Counted from the stretch's first letter, positions 24,295 to 33,638 are shown. The stretch: 64,000 bases of DNA from Candidatus Gastranaerophilales bacterium (GCA_944324945.1 CALUYE010000001.1:434001-498000), one strand, 5' to 3'. Notes: generated by a model from the sequence alone, not told the origin. Translations and numbers: made by a program.

Positions 24295-26544
24295 ATGCAA
24301 AAGGTTTCAAGCGATATTGGCGGTAGTATTTCTAATCAAGAAGTTTTTTCGCCGGTTAGCGATGCAATCAAAAACAGTGAAAATTTCGTTAATGTTCTTA
24401 ATTTCTCAAGAAGAAATTTAAACAACATAACAATTATCAAAAAAGACGGCACAAAAGAAAAATACAACATTCAAAAAGTAATTGATGCAATTAAAAAATC
24501 TGCAACAAGAATGCTTGTTGAATTCAGTGATAAAGAAATAAAAGACATTTGTTCTTTTGTCAACAAAGCCGTGCTTGATATGAACAAAGACGATGTTGAA
24601 ATTATTCAAATGCACAATATCGTAGAAAGCGCTCTTCAGGCAATAAGTCCTTTGGTTGCAGAAAGCTATCGCAACTACAGAAACTATAAAACGGATTTTG
24701 TTTCAATGCTTGATAAAGTTTATCAGGAATCTCAAAGAATTATGTATATCGGCGATAAAGAAAATGCAAATGCCGATTCTGCATTGGTTTCAACAAAACG
24801 TTCTTTAATTTTTAATGAATTGAATAAAGAACTTTATAAAAAATTCTTCCTGACCGTTGAAGAAATACAAGCAATTAAAGACGGATATATTTATATCCAT
24901 GATATGTGTGCAAGACGTGATACCATGAATTGCTGCTTATTTGATGTTGCAACCGTTTTAAAAGGCGGTTTTGAAATGGGCAACATCTGGTATAACGAAC
25001 CGAAAAGCCTGGATGTAGCATTTGATGTTATAGGCGATATCGTAATGGCTGCAGCAAGTCAACAATACGGCGGTTTTACGGTTCCTGAAGTAGATAAAAT
25101 CCTTGCTCCTTACGCTAAAAAAACTTACGAAAGACAATATGACCGCTATATTTGCATGGGTCTTTCATTTGAAAAAGCAAAAGAAGAAGCTATGAAAGAC
25201 GTTCAAAATGATTTTGAACAAGGATTCCAAGGCTGGGAATATAAATTCAACACCGTTGCATCTTCTCGCGGAGACTATCCTTTTATCACCGTTACGACAG
25301 GTTTAGGCGAAGGCGAATTTGAAGTTATGGCAACACTTGCCTGTCTTAAAACCCGTGCAGGCGGTCAAGGCAAAAAAGAATGCAAAAAACCCGTATTATT
25401 CCCGAAAATTGTATTCTTGTATGATGAAAATCTTCACGGCGAAGGTAAATCGCTTGAAAACTTATTCCATGCAGGGGTTGAATGTTCCAAAAAAACAATG
25501 TATCCCGATTGGCTAAGTTTAACGGGCGAAGGCTATGTGGCTGAAATGTATAAAAAATATAAAACGGTTGTATCTCCGATGGGATGTCGTGCGTTTTTGT
25601 CTCCCTGGTATGAAAGAGGGGGTATGAAACCGCAGGATGAAAATGACAAGGCAATTTTTGTCGGACGTTTCAATATCGGTGCCATAAGCTTACATTTGCC
25701 TATGATTTACGCTAAAGCAAAAAAAGAAAGCAAAGATTTTTATGAAGTTCTTGATTATTATATGAATATAATAAGAAAAATCCACATAAGAACTTATGAA
25801 TATCTTGGCGAAATGAGAGCAAGCATCAATCCTTTGGCTTTCTGTGAAGGAGGATTTTTAGGCGGACATTTGAATTTCCACGATAAAATTAAACCTCTTT
25901 TAAAATCTGCAACAGCATCATTCGGTATAACCGCACTGAATGAACTTCAAGAAATCTATAACGGTAAATCTCTTGTTGAAGACGGTGCGTTTGCAATTGA
26001 AGTTATGGAATATATCAACAAAAAAATAAACGAATTCAAAGAACAAGACGGCTGGCTATACGCCCTATACGGTACACCTGCCGAAAACTTGTGCGGATTG
26101 CAGGTTAAACAGTTCAGAAAAAAATACGGAATAGTTGAAAATGTATCGGATAAACCGTATGTATCAAACTCTTTCCACTGCCATGTTACGGAAAAAATCA
26201 CACCAATTGAAAAACAAGATATTGAAGGCAGATTCTGGAATTTAATGAACGGCGGAAAAATCCAATATGTTAAATATCCGATTTCATACAACACAAAAGC
26301 CATAGAAACATTAATTCGAAGAGCTATGAAAAAAGGTTTTTATGAAGGTGTTAATTTGTCTTTATCGTATTGCGACGATTGCGGACATCAGGAACTAAAC
26401 ATGGATGTTTGCCCGAAATGCGGTTCAAAGAATTTAACCAAAATAGACAGAATGAACGGCTATCTTGCATATTCACGCGTTAAAGGCGATTCAAGACTGG
26501 CTGATCATAAAATGGAAGAAATTAAAGACAGAGTATCAATGTAG
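24295..26544 (+). CDS. nrdD: Anaerobic ribonucleoside-triphosphate reductase
   Basis: A 749-residue class III reductase. A single ATP-cone regulatory domain lies at ~45-135 (IIKKDGTKEKYNIQKVIDAI). The catalytic barrel includes the NCCLFDVATVL and CLKTRAGGQGKKECKKP regions. The C-terminus has a zinc site (CDDCGHQ...CPKCGSK) and the glycyl-radical loop RMNGYLAYSR. It makes dNTPs without oxygen, so the host is anaerobic or facultative. SD GAGGAGG. nrdG follows after a small hairpin, 50 bases away. Confidence 0.97.
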   Translation: MQKVSSDIGGSISNQEVFSPVSDAIKNSENFVNVLNFSRRNLNNITIIKKDGTKEKYNIQKVIDAIKKSATRMLVEFSDKEIKDICSFVNKAVLDMNKDDVEIIQMHNIVESALQAISPLVAESYRNYRNYKTDFVSMLDKVYQESQRIMYIGDKENANADSALVSTKRSLIFNELNKELYKKFFLTVEEIQAIKDGYIYIHDMCARRDTMNCCLFDVATVLKGGFEMGNIWYNEPKSLDVAFDVIGDIVMAAASQQYGGFTVPEVDKILAPYAKKTYERQYDRYICMGLSFEKAKEEAMKDVQNDFEQGFQGWEYKFNTVASSRGDYPFITVTTGLGEGEFEVMATLACLKTRAGGQGKKECKKPVLFPKIVFLYDENLHGEGKSLENLFHAGVECSKKTMYPDWLSLTGEGYVAEMYKKYKTVVSPMGCRAFLSPWYERGGMKPQDENDKAIFVGRFNIGAISLHLPMIYAKAKKESKDFYEVLDYYMNIIRKIHIRTYEYLGEMRASINPLAFCEGGFLGGHLNFHDKIKPLLKSATASFGITALNELQEIYNGKSLVEDGAFAIEVMEYINKKINEFKEQDGWLYALYGTPAENLCGLQVKQFRKKYGIVENVSDKPYVSNSFHCHVTEKITPIEKQDIEGRFWNLMNGGKIQYVKYPISYNTKAIETLIRRAMKKGFYEGVNLSLSYCDDCGHQELNMDVCPKCGSKNLTKIDRMNGYLAYSRVKGDSRLADHKMEEIKDRVSM

Positions 26545-26546
26545 TA

Positions 26547-26570
26547 TAAGCCCGCTCTCGCGCGGGCTTA
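26547..26570 (+). terminator. GC-rich hairpin between nrdD and nrdG
   Basis: TAAGCCCGC...GCGGGCTTA lies right after the nrdD stop. No long T tract follows, so it may attenuate rather than stop transcription into nrdG, or stabilise the nrdD mRNA. Confidence 0.5.
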
Positions 26571-26594
26571 ATTTAATTAAATCAGGGAATTAAA

Positions 26595-27089
26595 ATGAAT
26601 TATCACAACATCACCAAAGACGACATGTTAAACGGGGAAGGTTTAAGAGTCGTTTTATGGACTTCAGGATGCACGCATTGCTGCGAAGGATGTCAAAATC
26701 CCCAGACATGGGATATTGCAAGCGGAATAGAATTTGATGAAACAGCAGAAAAAGAACTGTTTGAAGATTTATCAAAAGATTATATCTCGGGAATTACATT
26801 CTCGGGAGGTGATCCTTTGCATCCTTTTAACAGAAGCGAAGTTTTAAGATTGGCAAAAAAAGTAAAAGAAGCTCTTCCCGATAAAACCGTCTGGCTTTAT
26901 ACGGGCTTTCTGTGGGAAGATATTAAAGATAAAATAGACCTTTCAAACATAGATGTTTTAGTTGACGGCGAATTTCAAAAAGAATTAAACGACAACAATC
27001 TTAAATGGGTGGGCAGTTCAAATCAGAGAATAATTGATGTACAAAAGAGTTTAAGCGAAGGTTGCGTTGTCCATCATTGTAAACCGTAG
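26595..27089 (+). CDS. nrdG: Anaerobic NTP reductase activating enzyme (radical SAM)
   Basis: 164 residues, the usual NrdG length. The radical-SAM motif CTHCCEGC (C-x3-C-x2-C spacing) ligates the [4Fe-4S] cluster, GLRVVLWTSGC leads into it, and ITFSGGDPL is the GGD SAM-binding strand. It generates the glycyl radical on NrdD, encoded just upstream. Confidence 0.96.
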   Translation: MNYHNITKDDMLNGEGLRVVLWTSGCTHCCEGCQNPQTWDIASGIEFDETAEKELFEDLSKDYISGITFSGGDPLHPFNRSEVLRLAKKVKEALPDKTVWLYTGFLWEDIKDKIDLSNIDVLVDGEFQKELNDNNLKWVGSSNQRIIDVQKSLSEGCVVHHCKP

Positions 27090-27188
27090 ATTGTAACAAA
27101 AACTTAATAATATTCTTCAAAATAGCAATTTTTTCATTGAGAAGTTTTATTATATATATAGTGTAGTTGTTAATAAAAGGAGAAAAAA

Positions 27189-27602
27189 ATGTCAATTATA
27201 TCAGAATTTCATCAAGACAGATGGGAAAAATATGACTCAATTCCAAAAACCCCTTATATAAAACAAGATGATTCATTAAATACTGATGTTGTCGACAGAA
27301 GAACAATAGAACAGGCCAAAAATATAGTTGGTGAAAATGCCTCCGAGGCTGATATTGTGAATACAGCGGTCGAACTACAAAAAAATAAAGATTTTGATAC
27401 ATTTGTCAGAAACACTGATTTTAACAGCCCTTCTAATGCAAATGTTGAAAAGATGGTAAAAAAATTGCCACTTAAAAAAATTGGCATTGCAGGTGCTGCA
27501 GCAGCAGCTCTAATTGCTGCAGGTTTAGCTGTTAAACATTTTGTTATTGACAAAAAACAAGCTCAAGGACAAGAAAAAGCAGGACTTAACACGGCTGCAT
27601 AA
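27189..27602 (+). CDS. Unknown protein with single C-terminal membrane helix
   Basis: 137 residues. The first ~90 are polar and probably helical (ERWEKYDSIPKTPYIK-like N-terminus, then acidic repeats of ADIV/AVEL). A Lys-flanked GA-rich transmembrane helix follows (IGIAGAAAAALIAAGLAVKHFV, ~100-120) and a short polar tail. Strong SD AAAAGGAG. No family recognised; layout recalls the protein at 1952. Own terminator. Confidence 0.7.
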   Translation: MSIISEFHQDRWEKYDSIPKTPYIKQDDSLNTDVVDRRTIEQAKNIVGENASEADIVNTAVELQKNKDFDTFVRNTDFNSPSNANVEKMVKKLPLKKIGIAGAAAAALIAAGLAVKHFVIDKKQAQGQEKAGLNTAA

Positions 27603-27619
27603 ACCAAATTCAATTATAC

Positions 27620-27656
27620 AAAAAACCTTCCCTTAAAATAAGCGGAAGGTTTTTTG
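27620..27656 (+). terminator. Intrinsic terminator abutting a promoter
   Basis: AAAAAACCTTCC pairs with GGAAGGTTTTTT. The T tract runs straight into TATAAT (27657-27662), the -10 for the next gene. Confidence 0.87.
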
Positions 27657-27668
27657 TATAATTATTTT

Positions 27669-28475
27669 ATGAACAATAAAATCAAAATTTTTAAAACACA
27701 GGATGGATCATTAGGGCTTTATGACGTTGAATTAAACGAAGTTTATCATTCAAAATACGGAGCAAAAACCGAAGCTTTTGAAAAATTTATCGAACCCTGT
27801 CTTATTTTAAACAATAAACCCTTAAAAATTCTTGATATATGTTATGGCATAGGCTACAACACAAAAACAGCTCTTTTACATTTTAAAAATATCGAATTAA
27901 TTGATTGCGTTGAAATTGATAAAGAACTTGCGATAAAATCTTTTGAATTTGATTTTAGCAAAGATATCAATAAGATTATAAAAAAGAATTTAGAAAAACC
28001 GGATTTTATCAATTTTTATTTTGATGATATAAGAAAAGTTATTAAAACGCTCGATAAAAAATATGACATTATTTTCCATGACGGCTTTGCTTCGTATAAA
28101 CAGCCTCAATTATGGAGCGAAGATTTAATTAAACAAATAGTTTTAAAAATGCACGATAATTCGATTTACTGTACTTACAATCATTCAAAACCCGTTTTAG
28201 CGGCACTTCATCAAAATAATTTATTTTTGGGAAAAATAAAAAAAGATTCAAGAACAATCGCAACAATAGCTTCATTCAACAAAGATTTAATTAAAAATCC
28301 TCTTTGCGAGATTGAATTATCCTGCCTTAAAACAAAATCCGCAATTACATACAAAGATAAAGATTTAAATTTATCAAACGAAGAAATTATTAAAAACAGA
28401 AAAAAAGAAATTGAAAATTCAAAGCGCGAAACTCTGAGCCATTTTATAAAAAATTTGAAAAATAAAAATATTTAG
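27669..28475 (+). CDS. MnmC-like SAM-dependent methyltransferase (DUF752 type)
   Basis: 268 residues. The N-terminus matches the methyltransferase half of MnmC (TQDGSLGLYDVELNEVYHSKYGAKTEA); the SAM motif I is ILDICYGIGYNTK and the acidic ribose contact lies in IDCVEIDKEL. YDIIFHDGFASYKQPQLWS is the family's catalytic Asp region. It probably completes mnm5(s2)U34 in tRNA; the FAD oxidase half of MnmC is absent, as in many non-proteobacteria. TATAAT ends 6 nt before the ATG, with no SD: an apparent leaderless start. Confidence 0.87.
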   Translation: MNNKIKIFKTQDGSLGLYDVELNEVYHSKYGAKTEAFEKFIEPCLILNNKPLKILDICYGIGYNTKTALLHFKNIELIDCVEIDKELAIKSFEFDFSKDINKIIKKNLEKPDFINFYFDDIRKVIKTLDKKYDIIFHDGFASYKQPQLWSEDLIKQIVLKMHDNSIYCTYNHSKPVLAALHQNNLFLGKIKKDSRTIATIASFNKDLIKNPLCEIELSCLKTKSAITYKDKDLNLSNEEIIKNRKKEIENSKRETLSHFIKNLKNKNI

Positions 28476-28499
28476 TTTTTAATAATAGTGGAGAAAATT

Positions 28500-29375
28500 A
28501 TGAAAAAAGTCATTTTAGTTTTATTGTGTTTTTTAACTTTAAAAGTTTTTGCGCTTGATTATAACAATTACTGCTCTTCAAATATATACAACAAAAACTT
28601 CAAAGGCAATCTTGCTTCAATATCGGGGGTTAACTTTCTTGCAAGAAAAATAGCAGCCCATGAAATATCAAAAAGTCTTGAAGAAAGCATAAAAACAAAG
28701 TTTAAAGTTAAACTTGATAATTATTACGGGATTGCGCTGACAGACGGTATTTTTAAAAATTTGACAATTGAAGGTAAAAATTTTACCTATGATGATATGA
28801 TTATTTCAAACATGGAAGCAAAAACGCTTTGCCCTTATAATCATATTCAATATAAAAACGATAAAATCACATATATAAATAACCTTGTTTTAGGCTACAG
28901 TGTTGATATTACGCAGGATGATTTAAATAAATCAATAAAATCAAGCAAATTTTTAAATGCGATTAATAAAATAAATAACGATAAATTTCTTTCCTCTCTT
29001 TTTAAAATCGAAAACCTTGAAGCACAACTTGATGAAGATAAATTATCTTTAAATTACAGAATAGTTCCCCTTCCAAACAGCAATGACAGCATATTTTCTT
29101 TTATAAAAAAACAAATTAAGCCTTTTGATGTTAAAATGGGTGCGGGCTTAAGGGTTGTAGATAATAAAATTGAACTTTGCGATTTTGATTTTAACTCTAA
29201 AAAAGCAGACTACAGCTATTTTCTTCCTTTTGTTAACATGTTAAATCCGCTAAATCAAAAAATAAAAGTAGATAAAGATAACGAAGGGGATTTAAAAATA
29301 GACAGCGTTAAAATTAAAACCGACAAAATTTCAATACATGGCGCAATTATCGTACCCGGGCAAAATAATAAATAA
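28500..29375 (+). CDS. Exported protein, possible DUF2993/LmeA-like
   Basis: 291 residues from ATG 28500 (GGAG upstream). The signal peptide ends LKVFA. The mature chain has alternating strands with the pattern GIALTDGIFKNLTIEGKNFTYDDMIISNMEAKTL, reminiscent of the tubular lipid-binding DUF2993 proteins common in Cyanobacteria and Actinobacteria. If so, it acts in the periplasm on lipids. The next gene starts inside its stop codon. Assignment is tentative. Confidence 0.65.
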   Translation: MKKVILVLLCFLTLKVFALDYNNYCSSNIYNKNFKGNLASISGVNFLARKIAAHEISKSLEESIKTKFKVKLDNYYGIALTDGIFKNLTIEGKNFTYDDMIISNMEAKTLCPYNHIQYKNDKITYINNLVLGYSVDITQDDLNKSIKSSKFLNAINKINNDKFLSSLFKIENLEAQLDEDKLSLNYRIVPLPNSNDSIFSFIKKQIKPFDVKMGAGLRVVDNKIELCDFDFNSKKADYSYFLPFVNMLNPLNQKIKVDKDNEGDLKIDSVKIKTDKISIHGAIIVPGQNNK

Positions 29376-29866
29376 TGAAAAACATTTTATTGGAAGATGT
29401 AGACTATAAAAGACCTTCAACGATTTATACTTTAAGTAAAATCCAAAACAGGGCACTTGAAGATTTTTCATCATATTTTGACAATAAAACAATTCTGTAT
29501 CTTGAAAATTTTACGGATGAAAAAAATCTGAAAGAAAAAATAATGTTTGATAAAATTTCTTATTTTTTAATTAAAAATAACGAAGAAACAATCGGCTTTA
29601 TTGAATACACAAAAGAAGAAAAGGAATTATTAATAAACGAATTTTATACGCTTATTGAATATAAAAATAAAACAGATTTTTCAAGAATCATGGATTTAAT
29701 TATAAAAAACACAAAAAAAGATTTAAAATTCTTTATAAACAGCGCACTCACAGACGATATAGAAATTTTTAATTTATTAAATTTAGAACACCTATCAAGC
29801 CAGATAAGATACATCGGAAGCGATAAATTTTTAAAAGAAGAAGTATTTATAAAAAAAATCCTCTAA
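29375..29866 (+). CDS. Unknown protein, possibly GNAT-like
   Basis: 163 residues, soluble. Sequence such as YFLIKNNEETIGFIEYTKEEKELLINEFYTL is consistent with the central strands of a GNAT acetyltransferase, but the acetyl-CoA loop (RxxGxG/A) is not evident. The start overlaps the previous stop, so it is coupled to the exported protein. Function unknown. Confidence 0.6.
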   Translation: MKNILLEDVDYKRPSTIYTLSKIQNRALEDFSSYFDNKTILYLENFTDEKNLKEKIMFDKISYFLIKNNEETIGFIEYTKEEKELLINEFYTLIEYKNKTDFSRIMDLIIKNTKKDLKFFINSALTDDIEIFNLLNLEHLSSQIRYIGSDKFLKEEVFIKKIL

Positions 29867-29889
29867 AATTAGAGGATTGAATCTTTTTT
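29857..29889 (+). terminator. Intrinsic terminator
   Basis: AATCCTCT pairs with AGAGGATT around AAAATT, overlapping the stop codon of the gene ending 29866; TTTTTT follows at about 29883. Confidence 0.7.
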
Positions 29890-30022
29890 GCTTGATTCTC
29901 GTGTTGAAGGTTAGTGTGTATGTATGATTAATGTTTTAATTTCTTATTTATATCTTACATATATATAAAGTATATTTTTCATAAATAATTGCTTTTCTTT
30001 TTTCTTTTGTTACAAAAGTTAA

Positions 30023-30056
30023 CAAAAAACCTCCAAACTCTACATTTGGAGGTTTT
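30023..30056 (-). terminator. Terminator of HU gene 1
   Basis: AACCTCCAAA...TTTGGAGGTT, followed on the minus strand by TTTTTTG, just after the stop at 30076. Confidence 0.85.
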
Positions 30057-30075
30057 AAAAACAATTTTTAAAGAA

Positions 30076-30348
30076 CTATTTTACTAATTCTTTGAATTTT
30101 TTACCTGCTGAGAATGCAGGAACTGTTTTAGCGGCAATTTTGATTTCTTTTCCTGTTTGAGGATTTCTACCTACTCTTGCAGCTCTTTTTCTTGCTTCAA
30201 AAGTACCAAAACCAACTAAAGTAACTTTTTTGCCTTTAGAAACAGTTTTTTGAATAGCTTCAATAGTTGCACCGATGATTTCAGCTGTGTCTTTTTGAGA
30301 CATTTTTGTGTTAGCAGCAACCGCTTTAACTAATTCTTCTTTGTTCAT
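30076..30348 (-). CDS. hup: HU-family DNA-binding protein (copy 1)
   Basis: 90 residues with the full HU layout: helical N-terminal dimer body (MNKEELVKAVAANTKMSQKD), GFGTFEARKRAARVGRNPQTG arm with the intercalating Pro, and IAAKTVPAFSAGKKFKELV. It is a nucleoid-architectural dimer. The C-terminal ~45 residues are nearly identical to copy 2 at 32053, while the helical halves differ, so heterodimers are possible. SD AAAGGAG. Confidence 0.96.
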   Translation of the reverse strand: MNKEELVKAVAANTKMSQKDTAEIIGATIEAIQKTVSKGKKVTLVGFGTFEARKRAARVGRNPQTGKEIKIAAKTVPAFSAGKKFKELVK

Positions 30349-30454
30349 ATCTGACTCCTTTTTAATAACACCCTTTTATTATACATATTTATAGCTTTTT
30401 GACAAGTCCTTAACACCAAAAAAACCGATATTATTAAAAAATGGTACAAATTTA

Positions 30455-31810
30455 TTATTTTTTATCCCAGTGATGATAAACAACAAGCCCCAATAAGCTT
30501 ATAAAAAGCCCGGGGATTGTGTATGCGGGTTTAAATATCGTTAAAAGAATAATTAATATTGAAGCTAATGTTGTAAATGTCAAAGGAACAAAATCAGGCA
30601 CTTTATATGTATTATTTGCCGCAGGATATAATTTTCTCATCTTAAAAATACCAAATATTGTAATTGCATAAAATAACATAGCACTATATATTACATAATC
30701 CAATAACTGCGCATAATTTCCCCAAAAAATTAAAATACATACCCATAAACACTGAAGCCACAGGGAATTTTGAGGAACCTTTGTTTTTCTGTTTATATAT
30801 GCAAGAGAGCGAAAAAATACCCTGTCTTTTGCCATTTTATAATATATCCTCGAGCCTGTTAATATCATTCCGTTAGCACAGCCAAAAGCCGAAATAATTA
30901 AAATCAGCGCGGCCATTTTTAGAGCATTGGAATTAAAAATAGAAAGAAATAACTGTGCCGCTACAATATCTTCACTTGATGTTTTAATACTATCCAAAGG
31001 AAGAGAAGTTAAATATATCATATTCAAAAGAAAATAAAGCGATATAACAAGCATGGTTCCTATAAACAACGCTTTTTTAATATTTTTTTCGGGTTTTTTT
31101 ATTTCCGATGTAATAAACGTTACATTATTCCAGGTAATTGAAGCAAATAAAGCACCCACAATGCTAAGAGCAATCGTTTTAAGGGTACTAAAATTAAATT
31201 GAATATTGTTATTTGCTAAAGCAAAATTTGACATTGCTACATCTAAACTAAACCCGTAAAATATCCCGCAGACTATTATTGCAATAATGGAAATTATTTT
31301 TGTTACGGTAAAAATATTCTGCGTTATAACGCCTGCTTTTACGCCTCTTGAATTAATATAAGTAATAAATAAAACATTAACTATCGCCAAAAGCTGCTGG
31401 TATGTAAATGAATAGTTATGAATCGAAAAAATTACATTCGAAGAAGAAAAAAAAGGAAAAATAAGCCCGACAAATTTAGCAAGTGCAATATTTAACGCCG
31501 CAAGGGTTCCTGTTTGAATAACAAGAAATAAAGTCCAGCCATATATAAAAGCTATTTTTTTAGAATATATTTTTTTTAAATAAATATACTGCCCGCCCTC
31601 TGATGGAATTGTCGAAGATAACTCCCCGTAACTCATCGCCCCCAAAAGCGTAATAAATCCCGCTAAAAGCCAGATTAAAATCGCCAAAACAGCACTGTTG
31701 GTTTCTCTTGCAATGATACAGGGAACAATAAAAATCCCGCTCCCAATCATCGACCCCGCCACAACGCTAACCGCATCCTTAAGGGAAAGTGTTCTTCTAA
31801 GTTCAGACAT
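30455..31810 (-). CDS. APC-family amino acid permease
   Basis: 451 residues, ~12 transmembrane helices. The N-terminal motif SVVAGSMIGSGIFIVP (unwound TM1, GSGI substrate loop) and SYGELSSTIPSEGGQYIYLKKI place it in the APC/LAT-like family. ITWNNVTFITSEIKKPEKNI is the conserved TM6-loop region. Probable amino-acid/proton symporter or exchanger; the substrate cannot be read. TATAAT ends 6 nt before the ATG with no SD (apparent leaderless start). It sits between the two HU genes. Confidence 0.92.
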   Translation of the reverse strand: MSELRRTLSLKDAVSVVAGSMIGSGIFIVPCIIARETNSAVLAILIWLLAGFITLLGAMSYGELSSTIPSEGGQYIYLKKIYSKKIAFIYGWTLFLVIQTGTLAALNIALAKFVGLIFPFFSSSNVIFSIHNYSFTYQQLLAIVNVLFITYINSRGVKAGVITQNIFTVTKIISIIAIIVCGIFYGFSLDVAMSNFALANNNIQFNFSTLKTIALSIVGALFASITWNNVTFITSEIKKPEKNIKKALFIGTMLVISLYFLLNMIYLTSLPLDSIKTSSEDIVAAQLFLSIFNSNALKMAALILIISAFGCANGMILTGSRIYYKMAKDRVFFRSLAYINRKTKVPQNSLWLQCLWVCILIFWGNYAQLLDYVIYSAMLFYAITIFGIFKMRKLYPAANNTYKVPDFVPLTFTTLASILIILLTIFKPAYTIPGLFISLLGLVVYHHWDKK

Positions 31811-31902
31811 AAAAAAATTATAACATAACGAAAAATGAAATTGAAATTAAGAATATGTAAGTATTTTTAATAAATTTATCGGAAGCAAAAATATAAAAAA
31901 CC

Positions 31903-31975
31903 TGCCGATGAGGGGAGTCGAACCCCTGACCTATCGATTACGAATCGATTGCTCTGCCATCTGAGCTACATCGGC
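31903..31975 (-). tRNA. tRNA-Thr (CGT)
   Basis: On the minus strand: acceptor GCCGATG/CATCGGC, D arm GCTC/GAGC, anticodon stem ATCGA/TCGAT with loop TTCGTAA (anticodon CGT), T arm GGGG-TTCGACT-CCCC. Discriminator A, no encoded CCA. Confidence 0.94.
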
Positions 31976-31985
31976 TTTTCATAAA

Positions 31986-32018
31986 TCAGGGATAATAATT
32001 TATAATCATTATCCCTGA
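31986..32018 (-). terminator. Perfect 11-bp hairpin between HU gene 2 and tRNA-Thr
   Basis: TCAGGGATAAT (31986-31996) and ATTATCCCTGA (32008-32018). Located after the HU stop and before the tRNA on the same strand. The T tract is weak, so it may terminate HU or separate an HU-tRNA co-transcript. Confidence 0.6.
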
Positions 32019-32052
32019 TAACATATATTATAATTCAAAAAAAAGTTACAAG

Positions 32053-32331
32053 TTATTTTTTATTTACTAATTCTTTGAATTTTTTACCTGCTGAGAATGC
32101 AGGAACTGTTTTAGCGGCAATTTTGATTTCTTTTCCTGTTTGAGGATTTCTGCCTGTTCTTGCAGCTCTTTTTCTTGCTTCAAAAGTACCAAAGCCGACT
32201 AAAGTAACTTTTTCGCCTTTAGCAACAGTTTTTTGAACTGTTTCAACAAGGCTTGTTAAAACTTCTGCAGCTTCTTTTTGAGTAACTTTTGCTTTTTTTG
32301 AAATTTCTTGTACTAATTCTTCTTTGTTCAT
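32053..32331 (-). CDS. hup: HU-family DNA-binding protein (copy 2)
   Basis: 92 residues, same layout as copy 1 but with a different helical half (VQEISKKAKVTQKEAAEVLTSLVE) and an added C-terminal NKK. The arm GFGTFEARKRAARTGRNPQTG is conserved. SD AAGGGG. A second HU within 2 kb indicates a local duplication, with the APC permease and tRNA-Thr between the copies. Confidence 0.96.
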   Translation of the reverse strand: MNKEELVQEISKKAKVTQKEAAEVLTSLVETVQKTVAKGEKVTLVGFGTFEARKRAARTGRNPQTGKEIKIAAKTVPAFSAGKKFKELVNKK

Positions 32332-32473
32332 TGAGAACCCCTTTCTATGTATCTGAATTGATTATATAGGGGAATTTAGCATGTTGCAAGTATTTTTTTA
32401 AAAAAATAGTAAAAATTTAGAATTTTTCATACTTTTTGTTTATTTTTCTTATACAACTTGTTATAATTTACCT

Positions 32474-32827
32474 ATGGCAAAGCAAAAAATTAAAAGATGG
32501 TATGAAAAAAACGAATATTTAAATGCATTTATGAATTTGATGCAAAATTTATCAATTGATGAGCAGTGCGAAATTGCTGTCGATATTATAATTAAAGCTT
32601 CTTCTATGATAGATAGGGATTATGAGAATATTATAAAAGAAGTTTCACGCTTCAATCCTAAAGATTATAAAAGATGGTATGATAAAAATCCGAATGTTCA
32701 TCTTGCAATCGAATCTTTAAGAGACCTGGATGAAGAAGGAATTAACGAGATTATTAAAGAATTTTCGCAGGTAATTTTAGATAAACAAAAAGAAAAAGAA
32801 GGCACTGATATTGAAATTGATGAATAA
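32474..32827 (+). CDS. KRWY tandem-repeat protein, unknown
   Basis: 117 residues, all-helical and charged. Two related ~38-residue units start IKRWYEKNEYLNAFMNLMQNL and YKRWYDKNPNVHLAIESLRDL (residues ~6-43 and ~64-101); each ends in an acidic helix (EQCEIAVDII / EGINEIIKEF). No known domain recognised. TATAAT (32462-32467) ends 6 nt before ATG with no SD. The last 8 bases overlap the SDR gene, so the two are coupled. Confidence 0.7.
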   Translation: MAKQKIKRWYEKNEYLNAFMNLMQNLSIDEQCEIAVDIIIKASSMIDRDYENIIKEVSRFNPKDYKRWYDKNPNVHLAIESLRDLDEEGINEIIKEFSQVILDKQKEKEGTDIEIDE

Positions 32828-33524
32828 AAATGTTCTTTTAACGGGTGCAAGTTCAGGCATTGGCGCTTCAATTTCCGAGGTTTTATCTTTGGAGGGTTAT
32901 AATTTATTTTTGTGCGGAAGAAGAAAGCTTGAAAAAAAGAATTATTTTTCCTGCGATTTATCAAACATTGAAAATATAAATATTCTTTTTAAAAAAGCAA
33001 AAGAATATTTTAACGGAAACATTGATATATTAATAAATTGTGCAGGGGAATACATTTATAAACCCATTGATAAAATGAATATTGATGAAATTAATTATTT
33101 GATTGATTTAAATTATAAAGCGCCTTATATCTTATCAAGCCTCGTAATTGTTGATATGAAAAAAAATAATTGGGGAAGAATTATAAATATAGGTTCGATT
33201 TCAGGCATGGTCGGAGAAGCAAACGCTACATTATATTCATCAACAAAAAGTGCCCTATCAGGCTTTACTAAAGCTCTGGCACTTGAAGTTGCGCAAGATA
33301 ATATAACGATTAATCAAATTAACCCCGGCTGGGTTGACACCCCCTTGAGCAATTCTTGTTTAAATGAAGATGAAAAACAAGAAATAATTGATGTTACCCC
33401 TCAAAAAAGATTCGTAGAACCTAAAGAGATTGCTAAACTATGCGAATATTTAATCTCAGATTCCGCAAAAGGAATAACCGGACAAAACATAAACATCTGC
33501 GCAGGTTTATCGATAGGCTGCTAG
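32820..33524 (+). CDS. Short-chain dehydrogenase/reductase (FabG-like)
   Basis: About 234 residues from ATG 32820 (TTG 32811 is an alternative). A classical SDR: cofactor motif TGASSGIGAS, NCAGEY, catalytic Ser in NIGSISG, and YSSTK with catalytic Tyr and Lys. It oxidises or reduces a carbonyl/hydroxyl with NAD(P); substrate unknown, and FabG-like length is normal. It starts inside the KRWY-repeat gene. Confidence 0.9.
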   Translation: MNKNVLLTGASSGIGASISEVLSLEGYNLFLCGRRKLEKKNYFSCDLSNIENINILFKKAKEYFNGNIDILINCAGEYIYKPIDKMNIDEINYLIDLNYKAPYILSSLVIVDMKKNNWGRIINIGSISGMVGEANATLYSSTKSALSGFTKALALEVAQDNITINQINPGWVDTPLSNSCLNEDEKQEIIDVTPQKRFVEPKEIAKLCEYLISDSAKGITGQNINICAGLSIGC

Positions 33525-33638
33525 AGATTTAAATTGCTACAACATTTGATATGACGATATAAAAAAATACAATAATACCTTTTTGTGTAATGTAAAAAAT
33601 TGTTTTTCTTTTTATAAAGACACAATAAGGAGGAAATT

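Noticed and set aside
30076-32331. Composite mobile element bounded by HU copies
   Set aside because: No transposase, terminal inverted repeats or target duplication seen; a simple duplication fits better.
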